From assembly GCF_012910955.1 (NCBI RefSeq), contig NZ_WTVQ01000032.1, positions 1 to 55,727 of the forward strand: 55,727 nucleotides of DNA. The letters are read 5' to 3'. Positions 42,379 to 51,624 of the stretch are shown in pieces (position 1 is the first letter of the stretch; every line of letters begins with the position of its first letter). The position numbers and the translations under genes are program-made. The notes below the pieces were generated by a model, which saw only the letters and a program-made list of their open reading frames with translations, was not told where the DNA came from and searched no databases. Source of the stretch: Aromatoleum diolicum (lineage in GTDB: Bacteria > Pseudomonadota > Gammaproteobacteria > Burkholderiales > Rhodocyclaceae).

Positions 42379-45042
42379 ATGACAACCGAAACGGCGAATC
42401 CCGAATTCGTACTCAAGAGCACGCCGCCGCGCGTGCCCAAGGACCAACTGCTGCGAGGCCGTCTCAGCTGGGACGGCGAGGATCTCCGGCACAAGACGAT
42501 CATCGAAGTCATCGCCCCGGCTGGCTTCGGCAAGACATCGCTTCTCGGCCAGTGGCGACGCGAGGCACTGAATCTCGGTGCGCTCGTCGCGTGGCTGACG
42601 CTCGACGACCGGGACGACGTTGCCCGCTTTACCGGCGGGCTCGCGTATTCGATGAGGGTGGCGAGCGGACGGCCGACGTTCGAGCGGGCCGTCGCACAGC
42701 TGATCCGCCAGGGCAGCAGCGACTTCGAAGGCCTGACCGCGTGGCTTGCCGAAGTCGCGAATCTCGGCGCCGAGACGGTACTGATCCTCGACGAGGCGCA
42801 GGCAGCTTCGGATGCCGTTCAGCAATCGCTGCTCTATCTGATCCTCAACGCGCCGCCGAATCTCCGCGTCGTCCTCGCTTCCCGCAAGGCGCTGCGGCTG
42901 CCGCTTTCGGGTTTCCTGGCGCGGGGCCTGTATGCCTCCGTCGGTGCGGACCGGCTGCGCTTCACTCGCCAGGAAACGGTCGAGATCCTGAAGGCGCGAT
43001 TCAAGGATCGGATCGACGCCGAATCCTGCATGCGCCTGCACGAAAAGGCGGCCGGCTGGCCGCTGGGGCTCCAGCTGGCGATGGTGGTCATTGAACGCCA
43101 AGCCGATCTGAACGCGGCGATCGCGACGATGGATGCCGCGACGGGTGATCTCGAACGCTATTTCCTCGAGGGCCTGCTGCGCGATCTGGAGCCGCGCATC
43201 GTCGAATTCCTCGTCCGCATCTCGCTCCTCGACGCCTTGCAGGTCGATCTGTGCGCATTTGTCTCCGGCTACGAGGATGCTCCCGAAGTGCTGGCGCGCG
43301 TGCGTGATTCGCTGCCGATCTTCGCCGACGGGCTCACGACGGACTGGATCCGGTTTCACCCCATGGTGCGCGAGTTTCTCTTCGGGCAGCTGCGCAAGCG
43401 TCCCGACGGCGAGCGGCAGGCGCTGCACGGGCGAGCGGCGCGCTGGTTGGCCGACCATGGCATGCGCGAGGCGGCGGCGGACCAGGCTCTCGCGGCGGGC
43501 GAGGATGCACTGGCATACGGCCTGATCAGTGAATGCATATACGGTGCCGCACTCGAAGGCGACCATGTCCGTCTGATGTACTGGCTGGAGCGCATGCCGC
43601 CCGAAGAGCTCGAGCGCCATCCACGCACGCTGCTCGGTGCCGCCTGGGTGCTTGCCTTGAGCGAGCGGCACCACGAGGCGACCCGGCTGATCGAGAAGGT
43701 GCGCGGAATTTCCGCTGCTCCGGTGGAAGAACGTTTCGAGAGCGCTTTGATCAGTGGCGCGGCGGCCTATTTCGCCGACCGGATCGACGCGATGGAGAAT
43801 ATTCTCGCCCCATGGAAGGGGCACGAGGGTTCGTCGCCGCCGACCCTCAAGGCGATCTACGCCAATTGCACGGCGGTTGCCCAGATCTACCGCGGCAATC
43901 CAGAGCGTGCGAGACATCTGATCCGGGCGGCGTACGTCGACGTGCCCGCCGGACTGCATGCGGTGCGCGGCTGGGCCGAGTGGGGGATCGGCTTCAGTTA
44001 TATGTGGGAGGGGCAGGTGCAGCTCGCGCAGGAGTGGCTCGCCGAACCTTCGCGGCGCGCGGACGACGCGATCGGCCGCCGCAATGGCGTGAGCGCGATG
44101 CTGGCCTCGGCATTGGCGATGGCCCACTGGGAGCTCGGCGACACGGATGCGGCGGAAGACGTGCTGGTGGGACGGCTGGACGTGCTGGAGCACGTCTCGG
44201 CGCCTGAAGCGATCGTCATGGGATACCAGGTTGCCGCCCGGCTTGCGCGAATGAAGGGGCAGCATCGACGTGCGCTCGATCTGCTGGACAATCTCTTCGC
44301 CCTCGGCGAAGTCCGCAATATGCCGCGTTACTGCGTCGCGAGCCTGTTCGAACAGGCGCGCATGCACATGATGCAGGGACGCGCGCGATCCTGTCTCGAG
44401 GCATGTGAGCGCCTCGAAGAGATGGCGCCCGAATTGGAGACGAACACCCTCCTTGGGCGCCTGCTGCTGCTGCGCATGGGCCTGGCCCGCGGTTACGGTG
44501 CGATCGCGAGCGGCGATTGGGAAAAGGCCCTGGCGATCCTCGAACCCCTGCACGACGAAACGGAAAAGCTGCGTCGCGGGCGGGAAGGCGTGGAGACCAA
44601 ATTCCTCATCGCGCTTGCGTGCAGGCATCGTGGCCTGGAATGGAAGACCCGGCTGGACGAGGCAGTTGGCCTCGCCGATATCTTCGGGATGCGGCGCGCG
44701 CTCAACTATCTGAAGCCGTTGGTCGGCGAGTGGGAGAGCGGGGAAGTGGCCGGCGACGAACTCGTGCCGGAACGTCCGCCTGTTCCGCAGCGGCGGACAG
44801 CGGTTCCCCCCTCCTATGCGACGGTCGTCAGGACGGGCGGGCTACTGACCGCGAAGGAAGAAGAGATTCTTCAGTTGCTCGGGCGCAATCTGTCGAACAA
44901 GCAGATCGCGAGCGCCTTGAGCATCAGCGACGAGACCGTCAAGTGGCACGTCAAGAATCTGTTCGTCAAATTCAATGCGGGCTCGCGACGGCACGTGGTC
45001 GACCGCGCGCGGATGCTGGGTATCCTCAACGATCCGTACTGA
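42379..45042 (+). CDS. MalT-like LuxR-family transcriptional regulator
   Basis: An 887-residue STAND-type regulator. The N-terminal NTPase has the P-loop APAGFGKTSLLGQWR (~residue 47), the aspartate-rich TVLILDEAQAA (~residue 136) and a sensor around LRVVLASR. A long helical-repeat region follows. The C-terminal LuxR helix-turn-helix is LLTAKEEEILQLLGRNLSNKQIASALSISDETVKWHVKN-like (residues ~823-860). MalT-type proteins bind ATP and a small inducer before activating. It lies after the acyl-CoA operon and convergent to a ligase gene, so it may control either. The ribosome site is weak. Confidence 0.9.
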   Translation: MTTETANPEFVLKSTPPRVPKDQLLRGRLSWDGEDLRHKTIIEVIAPAGFGKTSLLGQWRREALNLGALVAWLTLDDRDDVARFTGGLAYSMRVASGRPTFERAVAQLIRQGSSDFEGLTAWLAEVANLGAETVLILDEAQAASDAVQQSLLYLILNAPPNLRVVLASRKALRLPLSGFLARGLYASVGADRLRFTRQETVEILKARFKDRIDAESCMRLHEKAAGWPLGLQLAMVVIERQADLNAAIATMDAATGDLERYFLEGLLRDLEPRIVEFLVRISLLDALQVDLCAFVSGYEDAPEVLARVRDSLPIFADGLTTDWIRFHPMVREFLFGQLRKRPDGERQALHGRAARWLADHGMREAAADQALAAGEDALAYGLISECIYGAALEGDHVRLMYWLERMPPEELERHPRTLLGAAWVLALSERHHEATRLIEKVRGISAAPVEERFESALISGAAAYFADRIDAMENILAPWKGHEGSSPPTLKAIYANCTAVAQIYRGNPERARHLIRAAYVDVPAGLHAVRGWAEWGIGFSYMWEGQVQLAQEWLAEPSRRADDAIGRRNGVSAMLASALAMAHWELGDTDAAEDVLVGRLDVLEHVSAPEAIVMGYQVAARLARMKGQHRRALDLLDNLFALGEVRNMPRYCVASLFEQARMHMMQGRARSCLEACERLEEMAPELETNTLLGRLLLLRMGLARGYGAIASGDWEKALAILEPLHDETEKLRRGREGVETKFLIALACRHRGLEWKTRLDEAVGLADIFGMRRALNYLKPLVGEWESGEVAGDELVPERPPVPQRRTAVPPSYATVVRTGGLLTAKEEEILQLLGRNLSNKQIASALSISDETVKWHVKNLFVKFNAGSRRHVVDRARMLGILNDPY

Positions 45043-45050
45043 GCGGCCGA

Positions 45051-46709
45051 TCAGACGACGGGAGCGGCGGCCTCCGCCGGCCAGGGGTGCGCGGCGAACA
45101 TTTCCCGTAACTGCCCCTTGCGCACCTTTCCGGTGGCGGTATGCGGAATGTGCTCGACAAACGCCACGTCGTCCGGCAACCAGCGCTGGTCCAGTCTTTG
45201 TACGAGGTAGTCGAGCAGTTCCTCCCGGCTCACCTCGCAGCTGTTGCGCCTCAAGACGACCAGGAGCCGGCGGGCGCGCGATTGTGTGCCGGGAAGCGCG
45301 ATCAGTGCAGCTTCGAAAACGCCGGGGTGACCGACTGCGACTGCTTCGAGTTCGCCCGAGGACTTCCATTCCCCACCACTCTTGATCGCGTCCGCCGCCC
45401 GGTCGGTGACCCGTAGCCAACCCTTCCCGTCGATCGTCGCGATATCCCCGGTTGCGAAGAATCCGTCCGCGTCGAGCGGCGATGCCCCCGTCGCTTTGAA
45501 ATAGGCGGCGGCGACCCAGGGGCCGCGCAGGCGCAGGTGCCCGCGCGTATGTCCGTCGTGCGGCACGCGCCGGCCGGCGTCGTCGACGAGGCGCAATTCG
45601 ACCCCGAACGGCGCACGGCCCTGTCTGGCCCCCGGCGCCGTCGTCGACCCGTCCTCCACTTCGCCGTGCCCGGAAAGGGGAACGCCCACCGCGCCGATCG
45701 GCGAACTCTCCGTCATCCCCCAGACCTGCGTGACGGTGGCCCCGAACTGCGAGGCGAACCGTTCGGTGAGCTTGCCGCCCGGCACGGCTCCGCCGATGAC
45801 CACGCGGCGCAGACGGAGATCCTTCCGGGGATTGCGATGCGTGGCTTCCGCATGGGTGAATATCGGTGCCCAGACGTTGGGTCCGCCGAGCGCGAGCGTG
45901 ACCCGTTCATCGCGCATCAGCTCGTACAGGCTCCTGCCGTCGTTGGCCGGCCCGGGCAGCACGAGTTTCATGCCGCACATCGCCGCGGCGTAGGGCACGC
46001 CCCAGGCATTGACGTGAAACATCGGCGCTGCCAGCAGCGCGGCCTCGTTCGCTGAAAGCGCCATGCTGTCGGCTGCGCATATCGCGAACGTGTGCAACAC
46101 GGTCGAGCGGTGCGAGTACAGGACGCCTTTGGGCGTTCCCGTCGTGCCTGCCGTGTAGCACAACGACGAAGCCGTGGTTTCATCGAAGGCCGGCCAGGTG
46201 AAGTCTTCGTCGGTCCCGGCGATCAGGTCTTCATAGCACAGCAGATTCGGAATGTCGCTCAGCGGAAGGTTCCTGCGGTCCGTCATGGCCACGAAGTGCT
46301 TCACCGTCCGGAGCATCGGCGCCAGGCGTTCGACCAGCGGTGCAAAGGTGACGTCGAAGAATAGATGCTGGTCTTCGGCGTCATTGATGACGTATTCGAG
46401 CTGCTCGGGAAACTGTCGCGGGTGGATGGTGTGGAGAACGGCGCCGATGCCGGAAACGCCGTAGTACATCTCCATGTGGCGATAGCCGTTCCAGGCCAGC
46501 GTGCCGATTCGTTCGCCGGGCTTCACCCCGAGGGCGAGCAGCGCCCTGGCCAGTCCCTTCGAGCGTCGCGCGATGTCCCGATAGGTGCTGCGATTGATCG
46601 TCCCCTCCGCCGTGCGGGAGACGACTTCCGCCTCGGGGTGGCACCTCGCCGCATGTTCGATCAGAGAAGAAACGAGCAGGGGGACGTCCTGCATGAGTCC
46701 CTTGAGCAT
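45051..46709 (-). CDS. AMP-forming acyl-CoA ligase (medium/long-chain type)
   Basis: A 552-residue ANL-family ligase. The P-loop is CYTAGTTGTPKGVLYSH near residue 175, the central motif is VWGMTESSP, the hinge region DGFFATGDIATID, then TDRAADAIKSGGEW, and the catalytic lysine in TATGKVRKGQLR. AGGAGG six bases before ATG 46707-46709 fixes the start at MLKGLMQD. The N-terminus and size resemble AlkK-like medium-chain fatty-acid ligases. It converges on the MalT-like regulator. It provides a second route of acid activation in the window; substrate unknown. Confidence 0.88.
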   Translation of the reverse strand: MLKGLMQDVPLLVSSLIEHAARCHPEAEVVSRTAEGTINRSTYRDIARRSKGLARALLALGVKPGERIGTLAWNGYRHMEMYYGVSGIGAVLHTIHPRQFPEQLEYVINDAEDQHLFFDVTFAPLVERLAPMLRTVKHFVAMTDRRNLPLSDIPNLLCYEDLIAGTDEDFTWPAFDETTASSLCYTAGTTGTPKGVLYSHRSTVLHTFAICAADSMALSANEAALLAAPMFHVNAWGVPYAAAMCGMKLVLPGPANDGRSLYELMRDERVTLALGGPNVWAPIFTHAEATHRNPRKDLRLRRVVIGGAVPGGKLTERFASQFGATVTQVWGMTESSPIGAVGVPLSGHGEVEDGSTTAPGARQGRAPFGVELRLVDDAGRRVPHDGHTRGHLRLRGPWVAAAYFKATGASPLDADGFFATGDIATIDGKGWLRVTDRAADAIKSGGEWKSSGELEAVAVGHPGVFEAALIALPGTQSRARRLLVVLRRNSCEVSREELLDYLVQRLDQRWLPDDVAFVEHIPHTATGKVRKGQLREMFAAHPWPAEAAAPVV

Positions 46710-47090
46710 GGGCTGCCTCCTAAGCATGTCCGGGTTTGCCGACATAGGAAGAGGTTAACGTGTAGTCGTCGGAATCGGACACCACCTAGCGAGAGGGGGG
46801 CTATCGCTGGCTGCGATTCGGAACAGGCGAGGCTGCGGTCACGCAGACGGGTCGCATGCAATTTCTGCGGCTCCGTCGGTCGATGCATTTCAGGACGACC
46901 AACGCTCGGGCGCCGCGTAGCCTCACGGCAGGCAGCACGTTCGTGACACTTCGCCCGAGGAAATCCGGCTAGACAGATGGACGTCGGCACCACCCCAAAC
47001 AGCGGACGTTTGCAAGAGCACATGGAGTGCTACGGTGCTGCCTCACGAACGATGCCGGCGGCACGACGTGGGCAATGACCTGCCGCCCTG
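46710..47090. other. Intergenic region between kup and the ligase gene
   Basis: About 380 bases upstream of the ligase and downstream of kup (both minus strand). It should contain the ligase promoter. I see no convincing gene or RNA here; arginine-rich open frames over this stretch look like GC-driven noise. Confidence 0.4.
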
Positions 47091-48968
47091 CTATAGCAAG
47101 ACCTGAGTCCCCAGTTCGACCACCTGATTCGCGGGTAGGCGGAAATAGGTCGCCGCGCCCTCCGCCTGCCGGGTCATCCACGAAAACAGCGCGCAGCGCC
47201 AGCGAGGCAGCGAGCCGGGACCATCGACGATCACCGAGCGCGCTACGAAGTAGGTCGTCAACATCGGATCGAACGTGAGGCCGAATCTGACGACCCCTTC
47301 CAGCGCCTTCGGCAGATCCGGCTCCTCGCGGAAACCGAAATGCACGTCGAGCTGATAGGTGTCGGGCGCGAGCGGGGTCAGCCGCAGGTGATCGACATCG
47401 GACACGTAGGGAATCTCCTCATTGATGACATGCAGGAACACCGTCTGCTCGTGCATGACTTTGTAGTGCTTGAGGTTGTGGAACAGCGCGCTGGGGACGA
47501 TGGTGGTGTCCGAGGTGAGGTAGACCGCGGTACCGGCCACTCGCGGCACATCCGGATGCGGGCCGTGGAGGAATCCGTCCATCGGCACGTCGATCTTCCG
47601 CCGCTGCTCGGCAACCAGATGGCTGCCTTCCTTCCAACTGGTGAGGGCGATGAAGATGAGCGCGCCGAGCAGCATCGGAAACCAGCCGCCGGCGGCGATC
47701 TTGGTCAGATTCGAGCCGAAGAAGGCGCACTCCAGCAGCGCGAATAGTCCCAGGCCGGCCACGATCGGCAGCCGGAAGCGAGCGGCGGCGGCGAGCGTGA
47801 CGAAGATCGTGAGCACGGTGGTGATGATCATCGTGCCGGAGACCGCGATACCGTAGGCGGCCGCCAGCGCGGTCGACGACCGGAACTCCAGCACCAGCAG
47901 GACCACCGACAGCAGCATCAGCCAATTGACGCTGGGGATGTAGATCTGGCCGCGTTCGCGGTCGGAGGTATGCAGAATTCGCACGCGCGGCAGGTAACCG
48001 AGGCGCGAGGCCTGCAGGGTCATCGAGTACGCGCCGGAGATCGTTGCCTGCGAGGCGATCACCGTCGCCGCGGTCGCGAGGCCGATGAGCGGGAAGACGA
48101 ACCAGTCCGGCGCAAGCAGGTAGAACGGATTTTCGGCCGCGGTCGGGTCGCGCAGTACCAGCGCCCCTTGGCCGAAGTAATTGATCAGCAGCGCCGGGCA
48201 CACCAGCCCGTACCACGCAACGCGCACCGCCCTCGCGCCGAAGTGGCCCATGTCGGCATACAGCGCCTCGCCCCCGGTGAGCGCCAGGAATACCGCCGAC
48301 AGCAGCAGGAAGGCCGCGTGCGGATGGTCCAGCGCGAAGCTCACCGCGTGGCGGGGGTCGATCGCCGCGAGCACCTGCGGCGTCTGGATGATCGATTGCA
48401 GCCCCAACACGGCAAGCGTCGCGAACCAGATCAGCGTGACGGGTCCGAAGAGCGTGCCGACCCGGCTCGTGCCGTGCTTCTGGATCAAGAACAGGGGGAC
48501 CAGAATTCCGATCGTGATCGGCACGATCAATTGTTCGAACTGTGGCGCGGCGACCGCGAGGCCTTCCACCGCCGAGAGTACCGAGATTGCCGGAGTGATG
48601 ATCGCATCGCCGTAGAACAACGCGGCGGCGAAGACGCCGGCCCCGATCACCAGCGTCGCGAGCCGCGGCGCGTGCGACGCGGTGCGATGGGCCAGCGCGG
48701 TCAGTGCCAGCACGCCGCCCTCGCCGTCGTTGTCGTATCTCAGAACGATCCAGACGTACTTGAGCGAGATGATCAGCATCATTGCCCAGAAGAAGGCGGA
48801 AAGCGCCGCCAGCACGTTGGTCTCGCTGACGGCCAGCGCGTGCGAGCCGTGAAATGCCTCCTTGAACGCATACAGCGGGCTGGTTCCGATATCGCCATAA
48901 ACGATGCCGAGCGCCGCGAGCGCGAGCCCGCCCAGACTGCTGTGCGAACGATCCTGTGTTGCAGACAT
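47091..48968 (-). CDS. kup: Kup-type potassium uptake permease
   Basis: A 625-residue K+ transporter of the KUP/HAK family, an inner-membrane H+/K+ symporter. The N-terminus has LGIVYGDIGTSPLYAFKEAF, then about twelve membrane segments with ALFYGDAIITPAISVLSAVEG. The C-terminal ~150 residues are the cytoplasmic domain (HVINEEIPYVSDVD). AGGAAT precedes ATG 48968. It ends the minus-strand gene group after kdpE and kdpD. Kdp regulators next to Kup rather than the KdpFABC pump is noteworthy. Confidence 0.94.
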   Translation of the reverse strand: MSATQDRSHSSLGGLALAALGIVYGDIGTSPLYAFKEAFHGSHALAVSETNVLAALSAFFWAMMLIISLKYVWIVLRYDNDGEGGVLALTALAHRTASHAPRLATLVIGAGVFAAALFYGDAIITPAISVLSAVEGLAVAAPQFEQLIVPITIGILVPLFLIQKHGTSRVGTLFGPVTLIWFATLAVLGLQSIIQTPQVLAAIDPRHAVSFALDHPHAAFLLLSAVFLALTGGEALYADMGHFGARAVRVAWYGLVCPALLINYFGQGALVLRDPTAAENPFYLLAPDWFVFPLIGLATAATVIASQATISGAYSMTLQASRLGYLPRVRILHTSDRERGQIYIPSVNWLMLLSVVLLVLEFRSSTALAAAYGIAVSGTMIITTVLTIFVTLAAAARFRLPIVAGLGLFALLECAFFGSNLTKIAAGGWFPMLLGALIFIALTSWKEGSHLVAEQRRKIDVPMDGFLHGPHPDVPRVAGTAVYLTSDTTIVPSALFHNLKHYKVMHEQTVFLHVINEEIPYVSDVDHLRLTPLAPDTYQLDVHFGFREEPDLPKALEGVVRFGLTFDPMLTTYFVARSVIVDGPGSLPRWRCALFSWMTRQAEGAATYFRLPANQVVELGTQVLL

Positions 48969-49004
48969 GGTGATTCCTCGAAAAAGGGCGAGCCGAAGCG
49001 GTCG

Positions 49005-49697
49005 TCAGGCCTTAAAGCGATAGCCGACACCGATTTCGGTGCGCAGATGCGCCGGTTGCGTTGGGTCCGCCTCCAGCTTTTGCCGCAGATGACCGACGTA
49101 GATGCGCAGATAGTGGGTGCTGTCCACGTAGGCCGGCCCCCAGACTTCGCGCAGCAGATGGCGGTGGGTCAGGACTTTGCCGGCATTGGCGAGCAGGACG
49201 ACGAGCAGGCGATACTCGCGGGCGGTGAGGTGCACATGCTCCCCGGCGCGCGTTACCGTGCGGTGGGCGAGATCGACCTCGACGTCACCGAAACGCACGA
49301 GCGCCTCGCCCGCCTCGTTGCCGCCGTCGGCTCGTCGGAGCAGTGCCCGCACGCGGGCGAGCAATTCGCCGACCGAGAAGGGTTTGGTGAGGTAGTCGTC
49401 GGCGCCCGCATCGAGCGCCGTGATCTTGTCCGCCTCGTCGGAGCGCGCCGAAAGAATCAGTACCGGCACCCGCGACCAGTCGCGCAGGGCGTGCACGAAC
49501 TGCGCGCCGTCGCCGTCGGGCAGACCCAGGTCGAGGATCACCAGGTCGGGCTTGCCCGAGGCGGCGTCGGCGAGCGCCTGCTCGACCGTCCCGGCCTCGA
49601 ATACCCGATAGGCGGTGCGCTCCAGCGTCTGCCGGATGAAGCGGCGAATCTGCAGTTCGTCCTCGACGACAAGGATGCTGGTTCGAAGCTCGGTCAT
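49005..49697 (-). CDS. kdpE: KdpE-like OmpR-family response regulator
   Basis: A 230-residue regulator. The receiver has the acidic pair in VVEDELQIRRF, the phospho-acceptor Asp in LVILDLGLPDGDG (~residue 55), and KPFSVGELLARV. The OmpR-type winged helix ends with LRIYVGHLRQKLE and TEIGVGYRFKA, as in KdpE. Its ATG overlaps the kdpD stop (ATGA). A longer in-frame start would run into the kdpD region and is not favoured. It probably responds to the sensor beside it and may activate kup, 36 bases downstream. Confidence 0.9.
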   Translation of the reverse strand: MTELRTSILVVEDELQIRRFIRQTLERTAYRVFEAGTVEQALADAASGKPDLVILDLGLPDGDGAQFVHALRDWSRVPVLILSARSDEADKITALDAGADDYLTKPFSVGELLARVRALLRRADGGNEAGEALVRFGDVEVDLAHRTVTRAGEHVHLTAREYRLLVVLLANAGKVLTHRHLLREVWGPAYVDSTHYLRIYVGHLRQKLEADPTQPAHLRTEIGVGYRFKA

Positions 49698-51247
49698 GAC
49701 CCGACTCCGGCCGGGTCGGCAAGCTCCGGCTCGACGCGCGGCGGCTCGCCGTCCGACGGCAGCGTGAAGCGGACGCAGGCGCCGCCGTCGCCGTCGCCGT
49801 CGCCCGCGTTCGAAGCGCCGATCTGCCCGCCGTGCGCTTCGACGATCGCCCGGCAGATCGCCAGCCCCAGGCCGACGCCGACGATTGCCGACTCCGCAGC
49901 GCCCCGCTCGAACGGCTCGAAGAGGCGCGGCAGACTCCCCGGCGGAAAGCCGGGGCCGCGGTCGCACACCTCGATGACCAGCCCGCCGGCATCGCCTGCG
50001 ACGTTTACTGCGATCGCCGCGCCGGCCGGCGAATACTTCGCCGCATTCTCGATCAGGTTGCAGAAGACGCGCTCCATCAGCACGGCGTCGACGGCGACGA
50101 GCGGCAGGTCCGGCGCCAGCGTGACCTTCACCGGATGCTCACGCAGCGCGTCGTCGAGCAACTGAATGCTGGCGCCGATCACCTCGTCGATTGCTTGCCA
50201 TTCCTTGCGCAGGTGCACTTGCCCGGCCTGCAGCCGTGCCATGTCGAGAAGCTTCTCCACCATCTGGTTCAGGCGGCCGGCCTGGTCTCGAATCGCCCGG
50301 ACGGCATCGCGCTCTTCCTCGGTCACGTTACCGCCGGTGAGCGTCAGCGAATCGGCCTGCCCGAACAGCACCGTGAGGGGCGTCCGGATGTCGTGGGAAA
50401 TCGACGACAGGATCGAGCTTCGCAATCGCTCAGCTTCGGTCTCGAGCCGGCTCGCCTCCGCAATCTCGACAAAGTGCAGGCGTTCGAGTGCGATGGCGGT
50501 CAGCGACGCGACGCCCTCGAGCATCGGCCGCAGCAGATCGGGCTGATCGCCGGCATCCGCCCGGACAAACAGGACTCCGTGCCGGTGCGTCGCGCCGGCG
50601 AGCGGAAACATCATGTCCAATCCATTCGGGCTGGCGATGCAGCAGGACCCGTCCCCGCTGGCGCTCTGGAATACCGCCCGGACCGCGATCGACTCATCCA
50701 GTCCGAGCGGCACTCCGGGGTGCGGAAACTCGTGCAGCGCCTGCGCCGCATCGGTCAGGAAGAAGCGGGCGTCGCCGTCGGCCTGCTCACGCACGAAGGC
50801 GCCCACCCGCTCCACGACCTGCTCGATGCTCATTGCCCCGGCCAGGGCCTTGGCAAGCGCATAAAGGGCGTGCGAGCGTCGTTCGCGCGCCAGGGCTTCG
50901 CGCACGCTCGCCTGCAGCCTGGTCGTGAGGTGGCTGGTGATCAACGACACTGCCAGCATCACGGCGAACGTGACGAGATACTGCACGTCGCTGACGAGGA
51001 ACGAGAGGTGGGGCGGGACGAAAAAGAAGTCGAACGCCGCGACGCTGACGAAACTGGCGAGGATGGCCTGCGACCGTCCAAGCATCGCCGCGATGAAGAC
51101 GACTGTCACCAACAGCAGCATCGCAATGTTGGTTAGCTCCAGCACGTCGCGTAACGGCAGACAGATCGCCACTGCAAGGCCGCAGGCGGCAAGCGCGAGC
51201 AGATGGCTTGTGATCGGCGGCAGACGCTTCCTCTCGTCGTTTTGCAT
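49694..51247 (-). CDS. Short KdpD-like sensor histidine kinase without the N-terminal KdpD domain
   Basis: A 517-residue kinase corresponding to the second half of KdpD. Residues ~10-110 are four membrane segments (DUF4118: LELTNIAMLLLVTVVFIA, AFDFFFVPPHLSF). A GAF-like region follows, then SSISHDIRTPLTVLFGQADSL with the phospho-accepting His, and the ATPase boxes NLIENAAKYSP and GVGLGLAICRAIVEAHGG. Full KdpD has ~350-400 more N-terminal residues (KdpD and Usp-like domains), missing here. ATG 51247 is chosen at a hydrophilic start just before the membrane region. It is followed by kdpE with a four-base overlap. Confidence 0.88.
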   Translation of the reverse strand: MQNDERKRLPPITSHLLALAACGLAVAICLPLRDVLELTNIAMLLLVTVVFIAAMLGRSQAILASFVSVAAFDFFFVPPHLSFLVSDVQYLVTFAVMLAVSLITSHLTTRLQASVREALARERRSHALYALAKALAGAMSIEQVVERVGAFVREQADGDARFFLTDAAQALHEFPHPGVPLGLDESIAVRAVFQSASGDGSCCIASPNGLDMMFPLAGATHRHGVLFVRADAGDQPDLLRPMLEGVASLTAIALERLHFVEIAEASRLETEAERLRSSILSSISHDIRTPLTVLFGQADSLTLTGGNVTEEERDAVRAIRDQAGRLNQMVEKLLDMARLQAGQVHLRKEWQAIDEVIGASIQLLDDALREHPVKVTLAPDLPLVAVDAVLMERVFCNLIENAAKYSPAGAAIAVNVAGDAGGLVIEVCDRGPGFPPGSLPRLFEPFERGAAESAIVGVGLGLAICRAIVEAHGGQIGASNAGDGDGDGGACVRFTLPSDGEPPRVEPELADPAGVGS

Positions 51248-51624
51248 GTTCGGCCTTTGAATCCTCGCCCGCAGGTGACGGGGCACTCGTCACGACGGGT
51301 TGGAGGCCGGGGTTGGTGGCCGAGTTAATTGTGCTGCGGCGCCAATAAAAACGGTGTAAACGAGCGAGAAACGTTTGCGGCGGCGATCGCCGAGAGCATT
51401 GCGATGCCCACGTGGGGCGTCTTGCGTGAATATCGACGTAAGGCCGGGTTGTTGCCCCAGCAGGACAGAGTCACCGTTGGCAGCTTCGCCGCCGTACGCG
51501 GTCATTCTGCATGCTTTCGGGTGATCGTCTCTTGTGGGTCGTTATGCCGCTCTCTCGGTCATGTTGCCGGACTGACCGATCGAGAAGAATCGGATTCGGT
51601 GATCAAGTCCATTGGAACGGGTGG
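51248..51624. other. Intergenic region upstream of the short kdpD
   Basis: About 380 bases. It should contain the kdpD promoter and the 3' end of the Usp-hemerythrin message. A 12-bp palindrome, CGGCGATCGCCG, lies at 51381-51392. No gene or clear terminator is visible. Confidence 0.4.
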
